Shown: piece by piece, positions 43,831 through 54,780 of the stretch
How positions within the stretch are numbered: the first letter of the stretch is position 1
Layout of the letters: each line of letters opens with the position of its first letter
Source: Micrasema longulum
Taxonomy: Eukaryota > Arthropoda > Insecta > Trichoptera > Brachycentridae
NCBI GenBank assembly: GCA_022494885.1
Contig: JAGVSM010004991.1
Coordinates: 61,528 to 125,527, forward strand
Direction of reading: 5' to 3'
Length of the DNA: 64,000 nt
Translations under genes and position numbers: made by a program
The notes under the pieces: generated by a model
What the model saw: only the letters and a program-made list of their open reading frames with translations
Told to the model about the DNA's origin: nothing
Databases searched by the model: none

Positions 43831-44929
43831 TTTTAAGTTCTTTTTTTTCCCTTAAATATTTCTTTCTTGCAATATGTAAATAATTTTTTTATTTTTTATT
43901 ATGGATTGTTTAAAGGATGGCAAGCAGATGTATGATTTGTATCATATATTTGCTTGCTATCTTATTTCAGTTTTTATGTACATATTATTACTTGTTACTT
44001 TATTACTATTTGTTGCTATATTATTATTGTTAACATACCTATATGTAAATATTTTTCTGTCCCAAAATGAGTTTATTGTAACTCCTGGGAGTACAAAAAA
44101 AATACATTTTGTATGATTCAATAAATAAAATAAAAAATGTATCACTTTCTTTGTTTTGTAACTCTACACAAAATACATTTTTCACTATTACTTCAAACAA
44201 ATTAATTTTTCTAAATATTTTTATTAAATATCACAAAGCCCCGTGCCCCCAGTCACCGTTTGTTTGTTTACTACAACTATTACGTATTTTATTAAAAAAA
44301 ATAAGTGTTCAATTCTCCATGCTTTACAACACAAAAAAATATCATATTTATATTGAGTAGTTTGGCTTAAATTCGTCAGAAAAAATACCATATGCTTTAA
44401 AAAAATAAACGAGTCCACTGAGGCAAAGCGGATTTGTAAAATAATAGCACAATTTGCATTTCATTTGACGAAGTGACATCGTCGTAATTTGAATATCCTT
44501 TTACCTGTATGATGCCAGTACAGGGGAAATGCTGGTGGTACACGTCGGGAAAATCACGTAAGCCGTTTCCTGGTATAGGAAAAACAATGGAAATTGTTTA
44601 TGCCAGTAGTGTGCACCCACAAACGTATACAGTAGTTATATTTAGACCGTTATAATAAAAATTCATCCTTGATAATTTCATTTTATTACATTTCCAATAG
44701 TTTCTTCACACATAACAGTAACCTTGTTATTATGTCATTATACATACATATACATACGATTACTTAAACAAGTATTCTTTTAAAAAAAGATAACATTTAC
44801 GTAATTTGACCACAACTGTTATTAAAGGCAGGTAGGTGTATTAATTTATTTTTATAGTTTTTAAAATACTACAATAGATTATTATGCAAATATCGAACTT
44901 ATATCTACGAGATTTCAATCATATCTATA
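43831..44929. other. AT-rich unannotated stretch
   Basis: Hydrophobic frames at 43901-44360 reflect T-rich sequence. A GC-richer patch at 44500-44600 is not recognised. Confidence 0.4.
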
Positions 44930-45540
44930 TACTCGTATATATAAAAGGCAATGTTTGTATCGGTGTCCTCGATGGAGTGAATAACCACTTGACCGATTTA
45001 CGTGTGGTTTTCGGTGAAATGTAGATCTTTGCCTTGAGCACATTTATAGCAATTAAAATATTCCATTTATTAAGTAGGAAAAAGTAAGCAGCGCAAATAT
45101 TTTTTGTTTATGATTCAACGGGGCTGTAATTGCTGACAATGCATATACAAAAAAATGGAAGAATGTAATTCTTTATGTAGAAAATTTTTTGATTTTGAAT
45201 GTTTACAAATAACGTTTGTTTTTTATGGATCCTTATCAGATTGTTTTCCTAATAATTTCCACCCATTTATTTCTTTTTACTGGATTTTTGGTAGATAATA
45301 CTAAAATAATATTAACTGATAATCAATTCGCTTTTTAAAATCCCATTTCTTAATAAAATGCACCCCTGATAGTGAGAAAAGCAGAGTTTGACATTTGCGA
45401 AAATATACTTTATTTAAAAATTAATTATTTTTTGTTTTGGAATTCAAACACAAACAGGTACCCACTTAAATTCAATATTTGAATTTTTATTATTTTTAGA
45501 TTTGGAATTCAATCATAAAAGAGTACCTAGGTTCCTACTA
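44930..45540 (+). mobile_element. Helitron-like element, diverged and 3'-truncated
   Basis: It begins near TCTATATACTCGTATATATA, then 'gaccgatttacgtgtggttt', 'gaaatgtagatctttgcc', 'atccttatcagattgttt' and 'taaaagagtacctag'. The CTAG end is missing. Confidence 0.6.
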
Positions 45541-45984
45541 AAAGTTACACCATCTTTTTTCCTCTTATCCCAACAGTTTTTACACGTTTTCACGCACAAT
45601 CAGACTTTGGGTTTCAAATGAAATATCAAGCTAACGTCAAAATCTGCTGGCGATTAAAGAATGACGAAATACGCGTTGGGCATAGGTTAAGTGTCGCAAT
45701 TTTAAAGGGCTTAGGGTGCGTCTATGTGTACTAATAGGTCAACGCTTTTATTTAAGAAAACTGAACCTGTTTCTTTGGTTACGTAAAAGCATTATGTGTC
45801 AAACTTTATGCTTAATAATGTTTAATCTTGAGAAGAAACGCGGTATGAATTTTCATCATAATAACGTATTATTATAATTTACTCCCTGTATTATGTGACA
45901 CTAGAGCAGTGTTTTTTTACAGGCTTTCGATATTTACCATTCGCGTGTCCCTGTCGATTTTTTTCAATGAATTGCTTACTATGG
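45541..45984. other. Unannotated stretch
   Basis: Nothing recognised. Confidence 0.35.
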
Positions 45985-46330
45985 GAACTAGAACCGTCCA
46001 AAAACCCGTAAGAATGGCCAGTTTTATACCCTGTCTTCGGGCGCCTGGTATACAAATATGGTAACTATTTTTGAAAAATACAAGACGTTCCGATGCAGAA
46101 AGTTTTTTTCTGATACTCTGTTAACAAAATAACGAAATCGGTTCAGTTTTGAGGTGCGGAAAACAGGACAACGGAACGCTGATTTTTTAAATTTAAGTTA
46201 GGAATAAAAGGTCCGACATGCAGTTGTTTTGCACAATATCGGGGAGGCATCTGTAAGACAGTGACAGAAAACCAATGTTTAAATACCTATTTATCAAAAT
46301 ACCCTGTCACAGCATATCCTCACAATTCGA
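45985..46330 (+). repeat. Dispersed repeat G
   Basis: 'atgggaactagaaccgtcca', 'atttttgaaaaatacaagac', 'caatatcggggaggcatctg' and 'gtcacagcatatcctcacaa' are the inverse of words at 12396-12755, in reverse order. Confidence 0.6.
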
Positions 46331-47426
46331 TCAACCACATCAGACACAAAAATAATAATGCATATGTTCATATCTAATTTAAACACAATACAAAAATTGA
46401 TATCAAACTTTTGATTGTGTTAATTTAATCCATATATGAGTCTGTACTCAAATCTAGCAATAGCAAAGCTTTGCCGGATTCAGCTCTTTAAATATAAAAT
46501 ATCAAATTGAGAAAACATAATCATGCACTTCATTTACTGATATAAACACTCTTATTCAGACATTTTAACATTATTCTCAATGTATTGTTTCCAAAATTAG
46601 TTAATTTATTTTTATTTGTGTATTTTTTTAATTATTTTTATGTGGGTGATTGATTAATTATTCTTTGGAAAAACGTAAACAAAAAAAGATGCTTTTTTGT
46701 TCAAAATTTTGTGGGACTAATTTTTTTTATTAACCACATTTTCTTTTATTTATGTGATAATTTTTTTTTCCTTCAAATTGATATTCATGTTATTTTGAAA
46801 AATCAAATTAATCTCAACAAAACTACCATAACCTTTAGTCTCACGTCATACAATAAAATCAGAGACGTGTGACGTCTGTACTTTTTAATTATTCATTTAT
46901 TAAATTATATAAATAACGTCACAGATATATAAATAAATCTATCATCTTCTTTATTTATGACACACTGCTATTAAATTATATTACGTGGGTTTGCTAATAA
47001 ACTGTGGCACTTATATACAAAGCTATAAATAAAAGTTTCAATGGAAACATAAACATTATTATTTGAGACAAATCAAATGATTAAATGGTGGGTGTCTACA
47101 GTTCTTTATCATAAATAAATAAAATGTTTGTTTAATTTTTTTTCGATTGTAAAAGCTTTTTGATTGCGTAAATACTTCTTCACTATAATAATATTTATTT
47201 TATCTGGGTTTTTTCGTGCAAAAATACCGGCGAATTCACACGGAAACAAAATAATAATTTAAAAACTTGTGAAAACTGCCATATTAAAGTTTAAACATCT
47301 TTTTTATTATTCTGAAATAAGACTAGCTAACCTAACCTAACCCATTAGTTGCAATTATGAAACTAATAAAAAATATTTAAACAAAACAGCTGTCAAAAAA
47401 GTTTTAAAAACAATTAAAGGAGAAGT
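46331..47426. other. AT-rich unannotated stretch
   Basis: Nothing recognised. Confidence 0.4.
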
Positions 47427-47588
47427 CCCATGACTAACGGTAAAACTGGCGTCTCGGGTGCGATTCCCGTCAGTTGCAAGAAAAAAATCCACCAAAGATT
47501 TTTTGTCAATTGGTCTGGGAGTTGTTTTTTTTTTGTTTTTCTATATCCCCTCTTTCCCACATGCTGGCAAGCCCGTTAAATAGAGGCT
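47427..47588 (+). repeat. SINE3 copy
   Basis: 'actggcgtctcgggtgcgat', A run, 'tcaattggtctgggagttg' and the 3' end 'tggcaagcccgttaaatag' with AGGCTCATT. The next base pairs begin the tail of an opposite-strand LINE. Confidence 0.8.
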
Positions 47589-47590
47589 CA

Positions 47591-48180
47591 TTATTTTATT
47601 TTATTTATTTATTTTACAGAAACAAACAGTCGACAATGATATAATAACATAAAAAAAGATATGGGTTAAAGACAGACCAGCGAAGTTTCTTAGTAAAAAT
47701 CATATATATTAAATTGTGGAACAAAAAAAGGGTGTGTTTATGTGTATTTGTATGAAAGTAAGTGTATAGGTGTGTTTGTGTGTATGTGGAAGTAAGTGTG
47801 AGCATCATTAAATAGCAAGTGGAATCGTATCGCAGCCAGAAAGAATCAGTCTTAATTTATTTTTAAATAATTTAAGGGGTGTGTTAAATACATCAATAGA
47901 TGAAAAAAAGCATTATAATTAGAGCAAGAACGATAGAGGAAAGAGTGTTGTGCATAGTTAGTGCTACAGACTGGCAGATGGAATAAATACGTATTTCTTG
48001 TCACGCGAAAGGGGACATTAAGATTAATTTTGGAGAGAAGTTTAAAAGAGTCTACTTTATTATTTGATAATTTATATAAATAGCGTAATTCAGATATAGT
48101 GCGTCTATTTTCAAGGCTTAGCGGGTTATTACTTAAAAATAATAAAAAAATCTTACGGTTTAAAAAATAAATATTAGTAA
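47591..48180 (-). mobile_element. LINE fragment related to LINE C, with open frame
   Basis: The minus strand from 48180 to the stop at 47852-47854 is uninterrupted for about 109 codons, without an ATG. It reads SLENRRTISELRYLYKLSNN, KINLNVPFRVTRNTYLFHLP and HSFLYRSCSNYNAFFHL. This is the C-terminal tail of CR1/jockey-type transcriptases, parallel to RRLILDLIYLYKII at 19 kb. A 3' untranslated part and an (AAATA)n-like tail (47591-47625) follow. GT-rich sequence at 47729-47800 lies in the untranslated part. Confidence 0.75.
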
Positions 48181-48228
48181 TGTTTACAAGCAGTGTCTCT
48201 CTATTCTATAAATGTGTGTATTATGTTT

Positions 48229-48485
48229 GTCGGCTTTGTGCAGTAATGGTCAGCGCGTTTGCATGCCATACAAGAGGTCTCGGGTTCGATTCCCGGCATG
48301 GTTTATTTGAAATATTTATTTTAAAGGGTGTTTTCACACAATAATATTTTATAGTCCCTGGACATGCACCTGAAGCGTAAAATTATCTTACCTTCATGTA
48401 AAAAAAATGATCAAGGTACGCTGCGATTGACGTACCGATGCAGTGCCCTATGCACTATTAGGTGCGGAAAGGGAATAATGATGTA
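48229..48485 (+). repeat. SINE2 copy
   Basis: Head 'gtcggctttgtgcagtaatg', B box 'tcgggttcgattcccggcat', 'atagtccctggacatgcacc' and the 3' block with 'ccctatgcactattaggtgc'. The next element is inserted in the TA at its tail. Confidence 0.9.
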
Positions 48486-49215
48486 CAGGTAAACGTCGTT
48501 TTGCGCCGGTTCGATTTCGGTCGTTCAGTCGTTTCGGCTGAACCGAGGTTCCTCGGTTCAGCCGACACCAGACGACAGTAGGCGCCGCGATTCTAATAGC
48601 AGACATACTTTTACAGGTTGTTTTATTATATTACCGTGTACGCGGTCAGCGTATTGTGTGTGTGAAATTGTTTCCGAGTTAGTTTTCGTTTTGTTTTTAA
48701 AAAAAATAAAAAGGTATGATTATTTTTTTTTATTTTATTATTATTAAAGTTAAAATAATATTCATATATTTCTAGTTCATGCTATGATTCTGCACGAAAA
48801 GAAGCAACAATCTAAGCAAATGAAATTGGATGTTTTTTTCAAAAAAATGTGAGAATTTAATTTAGTACCGACGAACGGGTGAGGAAGAATTATTATAAAA
48901 ATTTCATTATTTATATCAAGAGATTATTATTAATTTGGTAAACTAATTTTAACTGTATTTATTTAAAAAAATATAATTTATTTTGAATATATTTAGGATA
49001 TTATGTATTAAATAAACATGTTAGATTGTTCTTAGAATTTTGACACGGAACCTAACCATGTTAGATGGTTCTTAGAATTTAGACAAATATAATAAACATG
49101 TTAGATTGTTATTTGTTCTATATATTCTATTATTCTAAATCTTCTATTATATTTGTGTTCATTTTACGCCGGTGTATCTCGGAACGGAGCCCCAGCGTAA
49201 AATGACGTTTACCTG
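48486..49215 (+). mobile_element. Pogo/Tigger-like non-autonomous transposon
   Basis: The ends CAGGTAAACGTCGTTTTGCG and its inverse (gcgtaaaatgacgtttacct then G) form about 22-bp inverted repeats with a TA duplication (48484-48485 and 49216-49217). A short frame at 48779-48847 reads MILHEKKQQSKQMKLDVFFK and ends KM-stop; a KQ-x-x-LD-x-FF tail is typical of the C-terminus of Tigger/pogo transposases. A putative intron (AAG|GTATGA at about 48713 to TTTCTAG at about 48774) precedes it. The DDE core is absent. A 15-bp stem hairpin lies at 48534-48565. Confidence 0.75.
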
Positions 49216-49667
49216 TATTATGTTTTTATTTAACATATAATTTAATTAAATGTAAACTCCTACGTATTGTCCACCAGTTCTGAAGTTAAATTTGTACCAT
49301 TCAATTTGTTTACTTGCCCAATGTTTGTTTTATTTCAAAAAACGCTAATCCCAGTGTATTTTAATAATAATAAAATGGGAATTAAGTGATTAAAGGATTT
49401 TGCTTTCAAAATATATGACAATTCATTAAGTAAGCTGATTTTAATTTATATTGTGAACCATTTACTCATGTTAAACAAAAATAAGATAAAATCATAGCAA
49501 TCTTAACGTGTTGCTTCTCGGAATTTTTGTAGACATGTATTAAATTTTCACGATGAAAATAAAATTAATTTGCTCCAAACCTGTATTTGGTTTAACTGAT
49601 TATTCCTATTCGTATGTTGATGCGTTTGCCTTAATAAATTAGTTATATTATGTTAACGGAATGTTAT
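49216..49667. other. AT-rich unannotated stretch
   Basis: Nothing recognised. Confidence 0.35.
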
Positions 49668-49885
49668 TGAAACTGTATAATATTTTTGTAAATTAAAAAT
49701 TCTTTGTTTTGGAAACCACTTTATTTGTTTACACAACTGATTAGTTCTGGCAACAACGTAGGTTTTTAAATAACCCCGAAAAGGACTACTTGTTGTTGCC
49801 GAAACTAGTCGGTTATGTAAACAAATGTAATGGTTCACAAAACAAAGTATTTTTAATTTTCACAAAAATATTAAATATTTCAATC
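49668..49885. mobile_element. P5 palindromic element
   Basis: Arms of about 90 bp (49668-49760 and 49795-49885) are inverse copies; the right arm holds 'gttgttgccgaaactagtcg' and 'gttatgtaaacaaatg'. The GAAAC-x-x-GTC word resembles the second half of the hammerhead-like cores of P1 to P4, but no CUGANGA box is seen. Confidence 0.7.
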
Positions 49886-50038
49886 ATCTACAAAGTTAGT
49901 GCTAAAAGTATCCAAAATGCTATTGAAATTGGTTTAAAATGTAAAACATTTTGCCAACCATATTCATGCGGTTTTTTTATTATTGTTTTCAAATAAAACT
50001 TTAACAAATAATTAAATATTTGTGAAAATTGTACGTCT

Positions 50039-50236
50039 GTGTTATTTTTCATCCCTAATAGCGAGTTGCGTCAAAGAAAATGTCGGGATGCCGCCGCAGC
50101 ATGGAACCAAATAGGGGCTGAAAGTGGTATCATTATTGTATGTATATTTATTCTGTTGTTAGGGGGCTGTTGGCACGCACGCCGTGTATGTCACGCTGCG
50201 TGGGGGATCACGTGGCCGATCCCGGCCACTAAGTAG
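50039..50236 (+). CDS. Unidentified GC-richer frame, possible exon relic
   Basis: This 65-codon frame stands out by composition (ccgccgcagcatgg, cacgctgcgtgggggatcac). Residues 8-30 read NSELRQRKCRDAAAAWNQIG and AES, faintly like the R-x(3)-R-x-A-W-x-x-I pattern of MADF or Myb/SANT-like DNA-binding domains, which occur in Harbinger-type transposons and in host genes. The following residues are hydrophobic and the coding part may stop at a GTATCA splice-like site near 50128. I would not call a function. Confidence 0.2.
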   Translation: MLFFIPNSELRQRKCRDAAAAWNQIGAESGIIIVCIFILLLGGCWHARRVCHAAWGITWPIPATK

Positions 50237-50972
50237 TGATGGAAATTTTTATTCATTTCACCTATTTTTTTATTTCATTAGCGTGCTAACGTAATGTAGA
50301 ATGTAACGTAGAATGCCTTTTTGTTATTTGTACTTTTTTCCTGGAAAAAGTTGACTATCTTATTAGTTCAGATTTCCTTTTCAGTTATTTTTTAACAGAA
50401 CCGTACTCTGCTAACTGCTATTGTAATACATAATATACCGACGGCTCAGTTACATGCAGAGATTACTAGAAATTACTAGTCAGGAGAAATGGCTGACCAA
50501 AGTTTTGACACATCTAAATTGATTTGTAACAAATAATTATTTATATCAGCTCAGGTGAATTATGTGTGTATATATTTATGTGTAATACATATACAATGGT
50601 TACTTGCGTTAGGATTAATTTTGTTATGCAAATTATTACAACGTTTGAATTAGTTATGGAGCTGAGAGATTGTTAAGTTTATTTATTTCCATTTAAAAAC
50701 GAGAAAAGAGAAAATTAATAATTTCTTTTTTTTAAAGAGTTACACCTTGAAATTGAAAAGGAGTGTTTTTGTTATGTAGTGAATAATATTACTCAAAACA
50801 TCACATTTTTTTGTTATCGCACTATGTAACTGAGCCAACGATATAAGTATTTAATTTTTATTATTTTATAAAGAACTAAATTATTTACTAACAACGAAAT
50901 ATTTATTAACTATTTTTCTTATTTTTAAAAAAATTAGCGTTCTTATAATTAACCCTAATATCACAATTGTGT
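50237..50972. other. AT-rich unannotated stretch
   Basis: Nothing recognised. Confidence 0.35.
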
Positions 50973-51115
50973 TGGCCATTTTCTAAAAGTGAGTTGTAAA
51001 TGACTCACTATTAGAAAATGGAAATCAAGTTGGGGTAGAGTGGGGTTCGAACCTCGGACCTCGGTTCATCCGTGAGTCAGCAAAACTAGCGACGGGACCA
51101 TAACCCGATTCAATA
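50973..51115 (-). repeat. SINE4 copy with 3' hairpin
   Basis: Minus strand: head with 'ggttatggtcccgtcgctag', B box 'ccgaggttcgaaccccactc', and a 3' terminal hairpin whose arms (50978-50995 and 51003-51019) pair over about 16 bp with one mismatch. Confidence 0.75.
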
Positions 51116-51234
51116 ATAACAACCTTAACTTTCATTTACAATCTGATTTAATAGTTACAGATTTTGCTTTATAAAACACATCGTTAATATAAAAATAGAA
51201 ATGTATATTTGGCAACAACAATTTGTGCATTCAA

Positions 51235-51700
51235 TTCAATTCATTTATTCAATTATTTGATTAAATTATTTTGAATATAACATAAACATAACAAACATAT
51301 ATTCAATACGTACATATTATAAAAAAGAAAAAAAAATACACGAAAGAGACTCATGTCAAAGTAGTAGGAGAATCCTGCTCCGAAAACCCCTTCGGATACA
51401 TGGAACAGATCAATATCCAGAGCGATGTTGTTCAGCATAGCGGTAGCCCTTCCAACAGGCATAACTATAGTCAGGTTGGTCCTGAATATCGGAATATGAA
51501 ACAATCTATGCCGACGCTGTCATGACGTAGTCAAATACACATTCCTTCTAGTCTCTAAACTGTTGTAGCCAAGCATACCCTGGAGAAACTCGGTCGGGTA
51601 GAGCCAAGGATAATACCCGCACTCTCTCATGTAGAGATATCTCAGAAACTTCTTTTGGATTTTCTCTATTATAAGAGAGTACTTCAGTCCATGTGGCCCC
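51235..51700 (-). mobile_element. LINE D 3' end with internal deletion
   Basis: Co-linear with 29795-30300: minus frame FHIPIFRTNLTIVMPVGRAT and AMLNNIALDIDLFHVSEG (51504-51253), and upstream 'gtagccaagcataccctgga' (inverse of the GYN segment). About 50 bp present at 30060-30125 are missing at 51522-51525. It is truncated at about 51700. Confidence 0.88.
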
Positions 51701-52418
51701 TAAATCATCGATGCATTCATCCAACTCCTGTATTCAACACACCACTGTACATTTCAGTTACTCGTCATTTCCTTATTCGCACTTGATAATTCTTAGGCCA
51801 CTTGCATTGGTTCACCACTTACAAGATGTAACAATTATACCACGAATTCATTCATTAGACGTACCTGTAGAAATTAAAATGGACCCAGTATTAATGTAGA
51901 CATTTTTAACTGCACGTTGCATTTGTACAGAAAATTTCTCCATGGAGTTGATTATTTGGGATAGTTGCTGAATGTACATCTTAAGTGGTTTGTGCTATGT
52001 ATATGTGCCGCATGTAATGTATATGTTTGTGGATGTGCGTTCATGCGTGTGTGCGTGGATGGCTCGGGTGTGCATTCGGTATTTTTATTTATTACCAATG
52101 ATAACCTCCATGGAAAATGCAAATGTTAACAATGATTATTTTCCCACTTGAGTTTCTTATTTATTAATTTTTGTTGTCACATTTAGAGTTTAAATCTTTT
52201 GCATAATTTATGAAAACTTAATTGGTCTTTTTATGTTAGAAAGTCGTTGTTTTTAATACTTTTTTTGTATGACTGTATGTTTTCTGAACAAAATAAAATT
52301 AAAAAATCTTCTCACATTTTTTTTTAAATCTACATTATGTACAAAAAAAATAACTAAAATAATGTGACCCCACTGAGGTTACCCGTGCTGCGGACACTAA
52401 ACGATATAATTTATTTTT
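51701..52418. other. Unannotated stretch, possible LINE 3' end
   Basis: A 68-codon frame at 51693-51899 has no family motif. GT-rich sequence lies at 52005-52080. 'actgtatgttttctgaacaa' with an A-rich tail (52280-52312) matches 37500-37540. Repeat H recurs at 52355-52390. Confidence 0.35.
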
Positions 52419-52455
52419 TTACATGAAGGCTGGATGATCAGTCTTACGCTTTAAT
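52419..52455 (-). repeat. SINE2 body fragment
   Basis: Only 'tacatgaaggctggatgatc' and 'agtcttacgcttta' remain. Confidence 0.5.
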
Positions 52456-53049
52456 GCACGTTTAAATATGAACAAATTTTCATTCAATGTAGTTTGATTA
52501 GCGTCTACTAATGCTAATCGCATTTCATTATGAGTTCGCAATGCGAATGCTATTTATTACATTGCTATTACTAACTGCAGGTTGTGTGCACTGTAAACCA
52601 CGAAGTAGGCTTAGTAGGAACAACGTAGGTCTACCCACGAAGGGGCATTTATCTCTAACAGCACTATGAAGCGTGGTTTTGTGGGTGAATGATGAATTAT
52701 CGTAAACGAGGCGTGTATTCGCAAAATCAGCTCACTTCTCGTGATGATAAATGTAAACATTGGTATTATAGTAGATTTAAATATTATTGTATTAAGGTAA
52801 ACACATTTGTATTGCGCTCTTTAGATGACATATTATCATAAGCCATGGTTGTAATAAACTTATATCCTGTATTTTTTAAAAATATTTATACATTTAAAAC
52901 CAGAAGCACGCAACATTGAGATATATTTATTGAAATTAAAAAATAAAAAATAAATATTATTCATTATGATAACTCACGCTTTACTTATGATAACAGTTAC
53001 TGTTTACGGACATACATCATTTTTGTGGTTCTCAAGCTTTTAAAAAATT
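52456..53049. other. AT-rich unannotated stretch
   Basis: Nothing recognised. Confidence 0.35.
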
Positions 53050-53085
53050 GCAGTCCTGGGGTGGTATTATGAACGCAAAAGCGTG
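53050..53085 (+). mobile_element. MITE terminal fragment
   Basis: 'cctggggtggtattatgaac' resembles the left end of the 2535-2651 foldback. Confidence 0.4.
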
Positions 53086-53114
53086 TGTAGAAAACGATTT
53101 TTTCACACTATGTC

Positions 53115-53353
53115 GTTATCATTATTCCCTTTTCGCACCTAAGGTGCATAGGGCACTGCATTGGTACAGCAATTTCAGCGTATCTCGATCATTTTTATTA
53201 CAAGAAAATACGATGATCAGTCTTACGCTTCAGGTACCAGTCCAGGGACTATGAAATATTCTAGTATTAAAACACCGTTTTAAATCAATATTTCGAACCC
53301 GAGACCTCTTGCATAGCAGGCAAACGCGCTTACCACTACACCACGAGGCTGAC
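53115..53353 (-). repeat. SINE2 copy
   Basis: Inverse 3' end ('aaggtgcatagggcactgca'), body ('gcttcaggtaccagtccagg'), partial B box ('gaacccgagacctcttgc') and head ('accactacaccacgaggctg'). Confidence 0.88.
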
Positions 53354-53504
53354 GAAGGTTATAATAATATTAAAAAATCAAAGCAGAGACTTTATAATAT
53401 ATTCAAATGATAAAGATACATAACATGTACCTTTATTACAATAGTGACACCAAACAAAATCTAATTTTTTAGGATTGTCCAAATAAAGTAAAGATTAATT
53501 AAAA

Positions 53505-53620
53505 TACACTTATATGTTTATAAATGTGTATAAACTACTTTAATTTAGAGTTATACTTCAAATATCAGTCTCTAAATTAAAGTGGTGGTTTATAAAAATT
53601 TATAAACATATAAGTGTAAA
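53505..53620. mobile_element. Small hairpin MITE
   Basis: 'acacttatatgtttataaat' and 'actttaatttagag' are inversely repeated at the right ('ctctaaattaaagt', 'atttataaacatataagtgt') around a 19-nt loop. 115 bp in all. Confidence 0.8.
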
Positions 53621-54076
53621 ATGCCATACCACAAAGTGAAAAATGTTTTTGATAACAATAATATTAATTAAAGTTTCTAAGATAAAAATCGATAAAAGTA
53701 AAAAGAATAATGCGCACGATAAACTTATTGCGTTTCTCATATGTAATAAATGTGCGATATGGAATTCCATTTAGTCATTGCATATTTTAAAGTTCTAATT
53801 GTTTAACCAAATATTCCAGCGATTCACAAAACTTCTCGACAATCGAGAGAGTGTTTATTATGAAATATATTGTGCCTTTACGATCTAAATACTTCATTGC
53901 AACTTTTTTTCAAACTTATAAGTCGATAAAAACATGGGTAGGTTTTGATCTGTTTGAATTTTTTCAGCTTGATCTGTTTAAATTTTAGCGGCCTGGCCTT
54001 GAATAATAAATATACCCAAATGGACATTTAATAAAACGGTATACGTAAACAGTGTAGCGTTTTAATGATGTAATAA
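53621..54076. other. AT-rich stretch, possibly Penelope-like remnant
   Basis: No reverse transcriptase frame is visible upstream of the GIY-YIG frame, which is closed by a TAA at 54074-54076. Confidence 0.35.
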
Positions 54077-54427
54077 CTTATAGAAAATAGCGGAATATAC
54101 GAACTAACATGTACTTGTCCTGGTTCATATATAGGACAAAGCGGGAGAGCTATTAAATACAGAGTGAAAGAACATTTAGCTTCGCGTAGATTAAATAACG
54201 ACTTATCAAACTATGCATCAAATTTAAATGAATTTAATCATACTTTTGATAAAACAAAAAACATAAAAATTTTACATGTAGGACATAAAGGTCAAAAGTT
54301 AGATAGATTAGAAATTTTAGAAATAAATAGGATAAAAAATAATAGCGATAGAATTTTAATAAATCAGCAGATAGAATTTAAAAACTCACCCTTATTAGCC
54401 CCCTTAGTTAGACCCTGTACATTGTAA
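54077..54427 (+). CDS. Penelope-like element GIY-YIG endonuclease, partial
   Basis: This 116-codon frame is the C-terminal nuclease of a Penelope-like retroelement, which nicks target DNA to prime reverse transcription. It opens with GIYELTCTCPGSYIGQSGR (54092-54148). That gives the GIY and YIG motifs, the C-x-C-P pair typical of the Penelope version, and the following arginine. RVKEHLAS supplies the conserved helix with R and H. Further on come HVGHKGQKLDRLEILEINRI and a short tail with PLLAPLVRPC before the TAA at 54425. The E in LEILE is a candidate for the catalytic glutamate of the family. The reverse transcriptase domain is missing; a stop lies just upstream at 54074. It is intact over the nuclease but isolated, so probably a 5'-truncated copy. 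Confidence 0.92.
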   Translation, partial: LIENSGIYELTCTCPGSYIGQSGRAIKYRVKEHLASRRLNNDLSNYASNLNEFNHTFDKTKNIKILHVGHKGQKLDRLEILEINRIKNNSDRILINQQIEFKNSPLLAPLVRPCTL

Positions 54428-54780
54428 TAAAACAATAAATATATTTCATATAATAGAATATTTTCTTAAAGTACACCGCCGCCAACACATGTTTCAATAA
54501 TTTGTCTCACTCTGTTCCATTGCAATATTGCGTATTGTATCTTTTTCAACTTATTTTAAATGTACCTACACTTAAGATAATATTTAGTTTTATATAAATT
54601 ACCCTTACACTGTATAATATTCACCAGTCTGAAGATGCCCATTAGAGGGTGAAAGCGCTAATTGGTCAAAATAAATAAGTGGAAGCGTACCAAGTATTTT
54701 TTTAATTAATAACTTATATGGAAATATAAGTTATTACATCATTACAATGGAATTCCATCAAGAATTGTCAATAAATAATT
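54428..54780 (+). mobile_element. 3' end of the Penelope-like element, with hammerhead-like core
   Basis: The non-coding end contains CCAGT, CTGAAGA, a GCCC/GGGT stem-loop with an ATTAGA loop, and GAAA (about 54632-54660). Both conserved hammerhead boxes are exact. It continues into 'aagtggaagcgtaccaagta' and the 'ataacttatat' palindrome, shared with 26560-26680. The last part is the inverse of 26469-26494 (aatggaattccatcaagaat), showing the inverted terminal structure of the family. Confidence 0.8.

Noticed and set aside
43901..44360. Hydrophobic frames as small membrane proteins
   Set aside because: T-rich DNA gives L, F and I by default; no signal sequence or conserved pattern, and both strands give such frames.
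47729..47800. GT-rich tract as a recombination or Z-DNA signal
   Set aside because: Short and impure, and it lies in the untranslated part of a LINE fragment.
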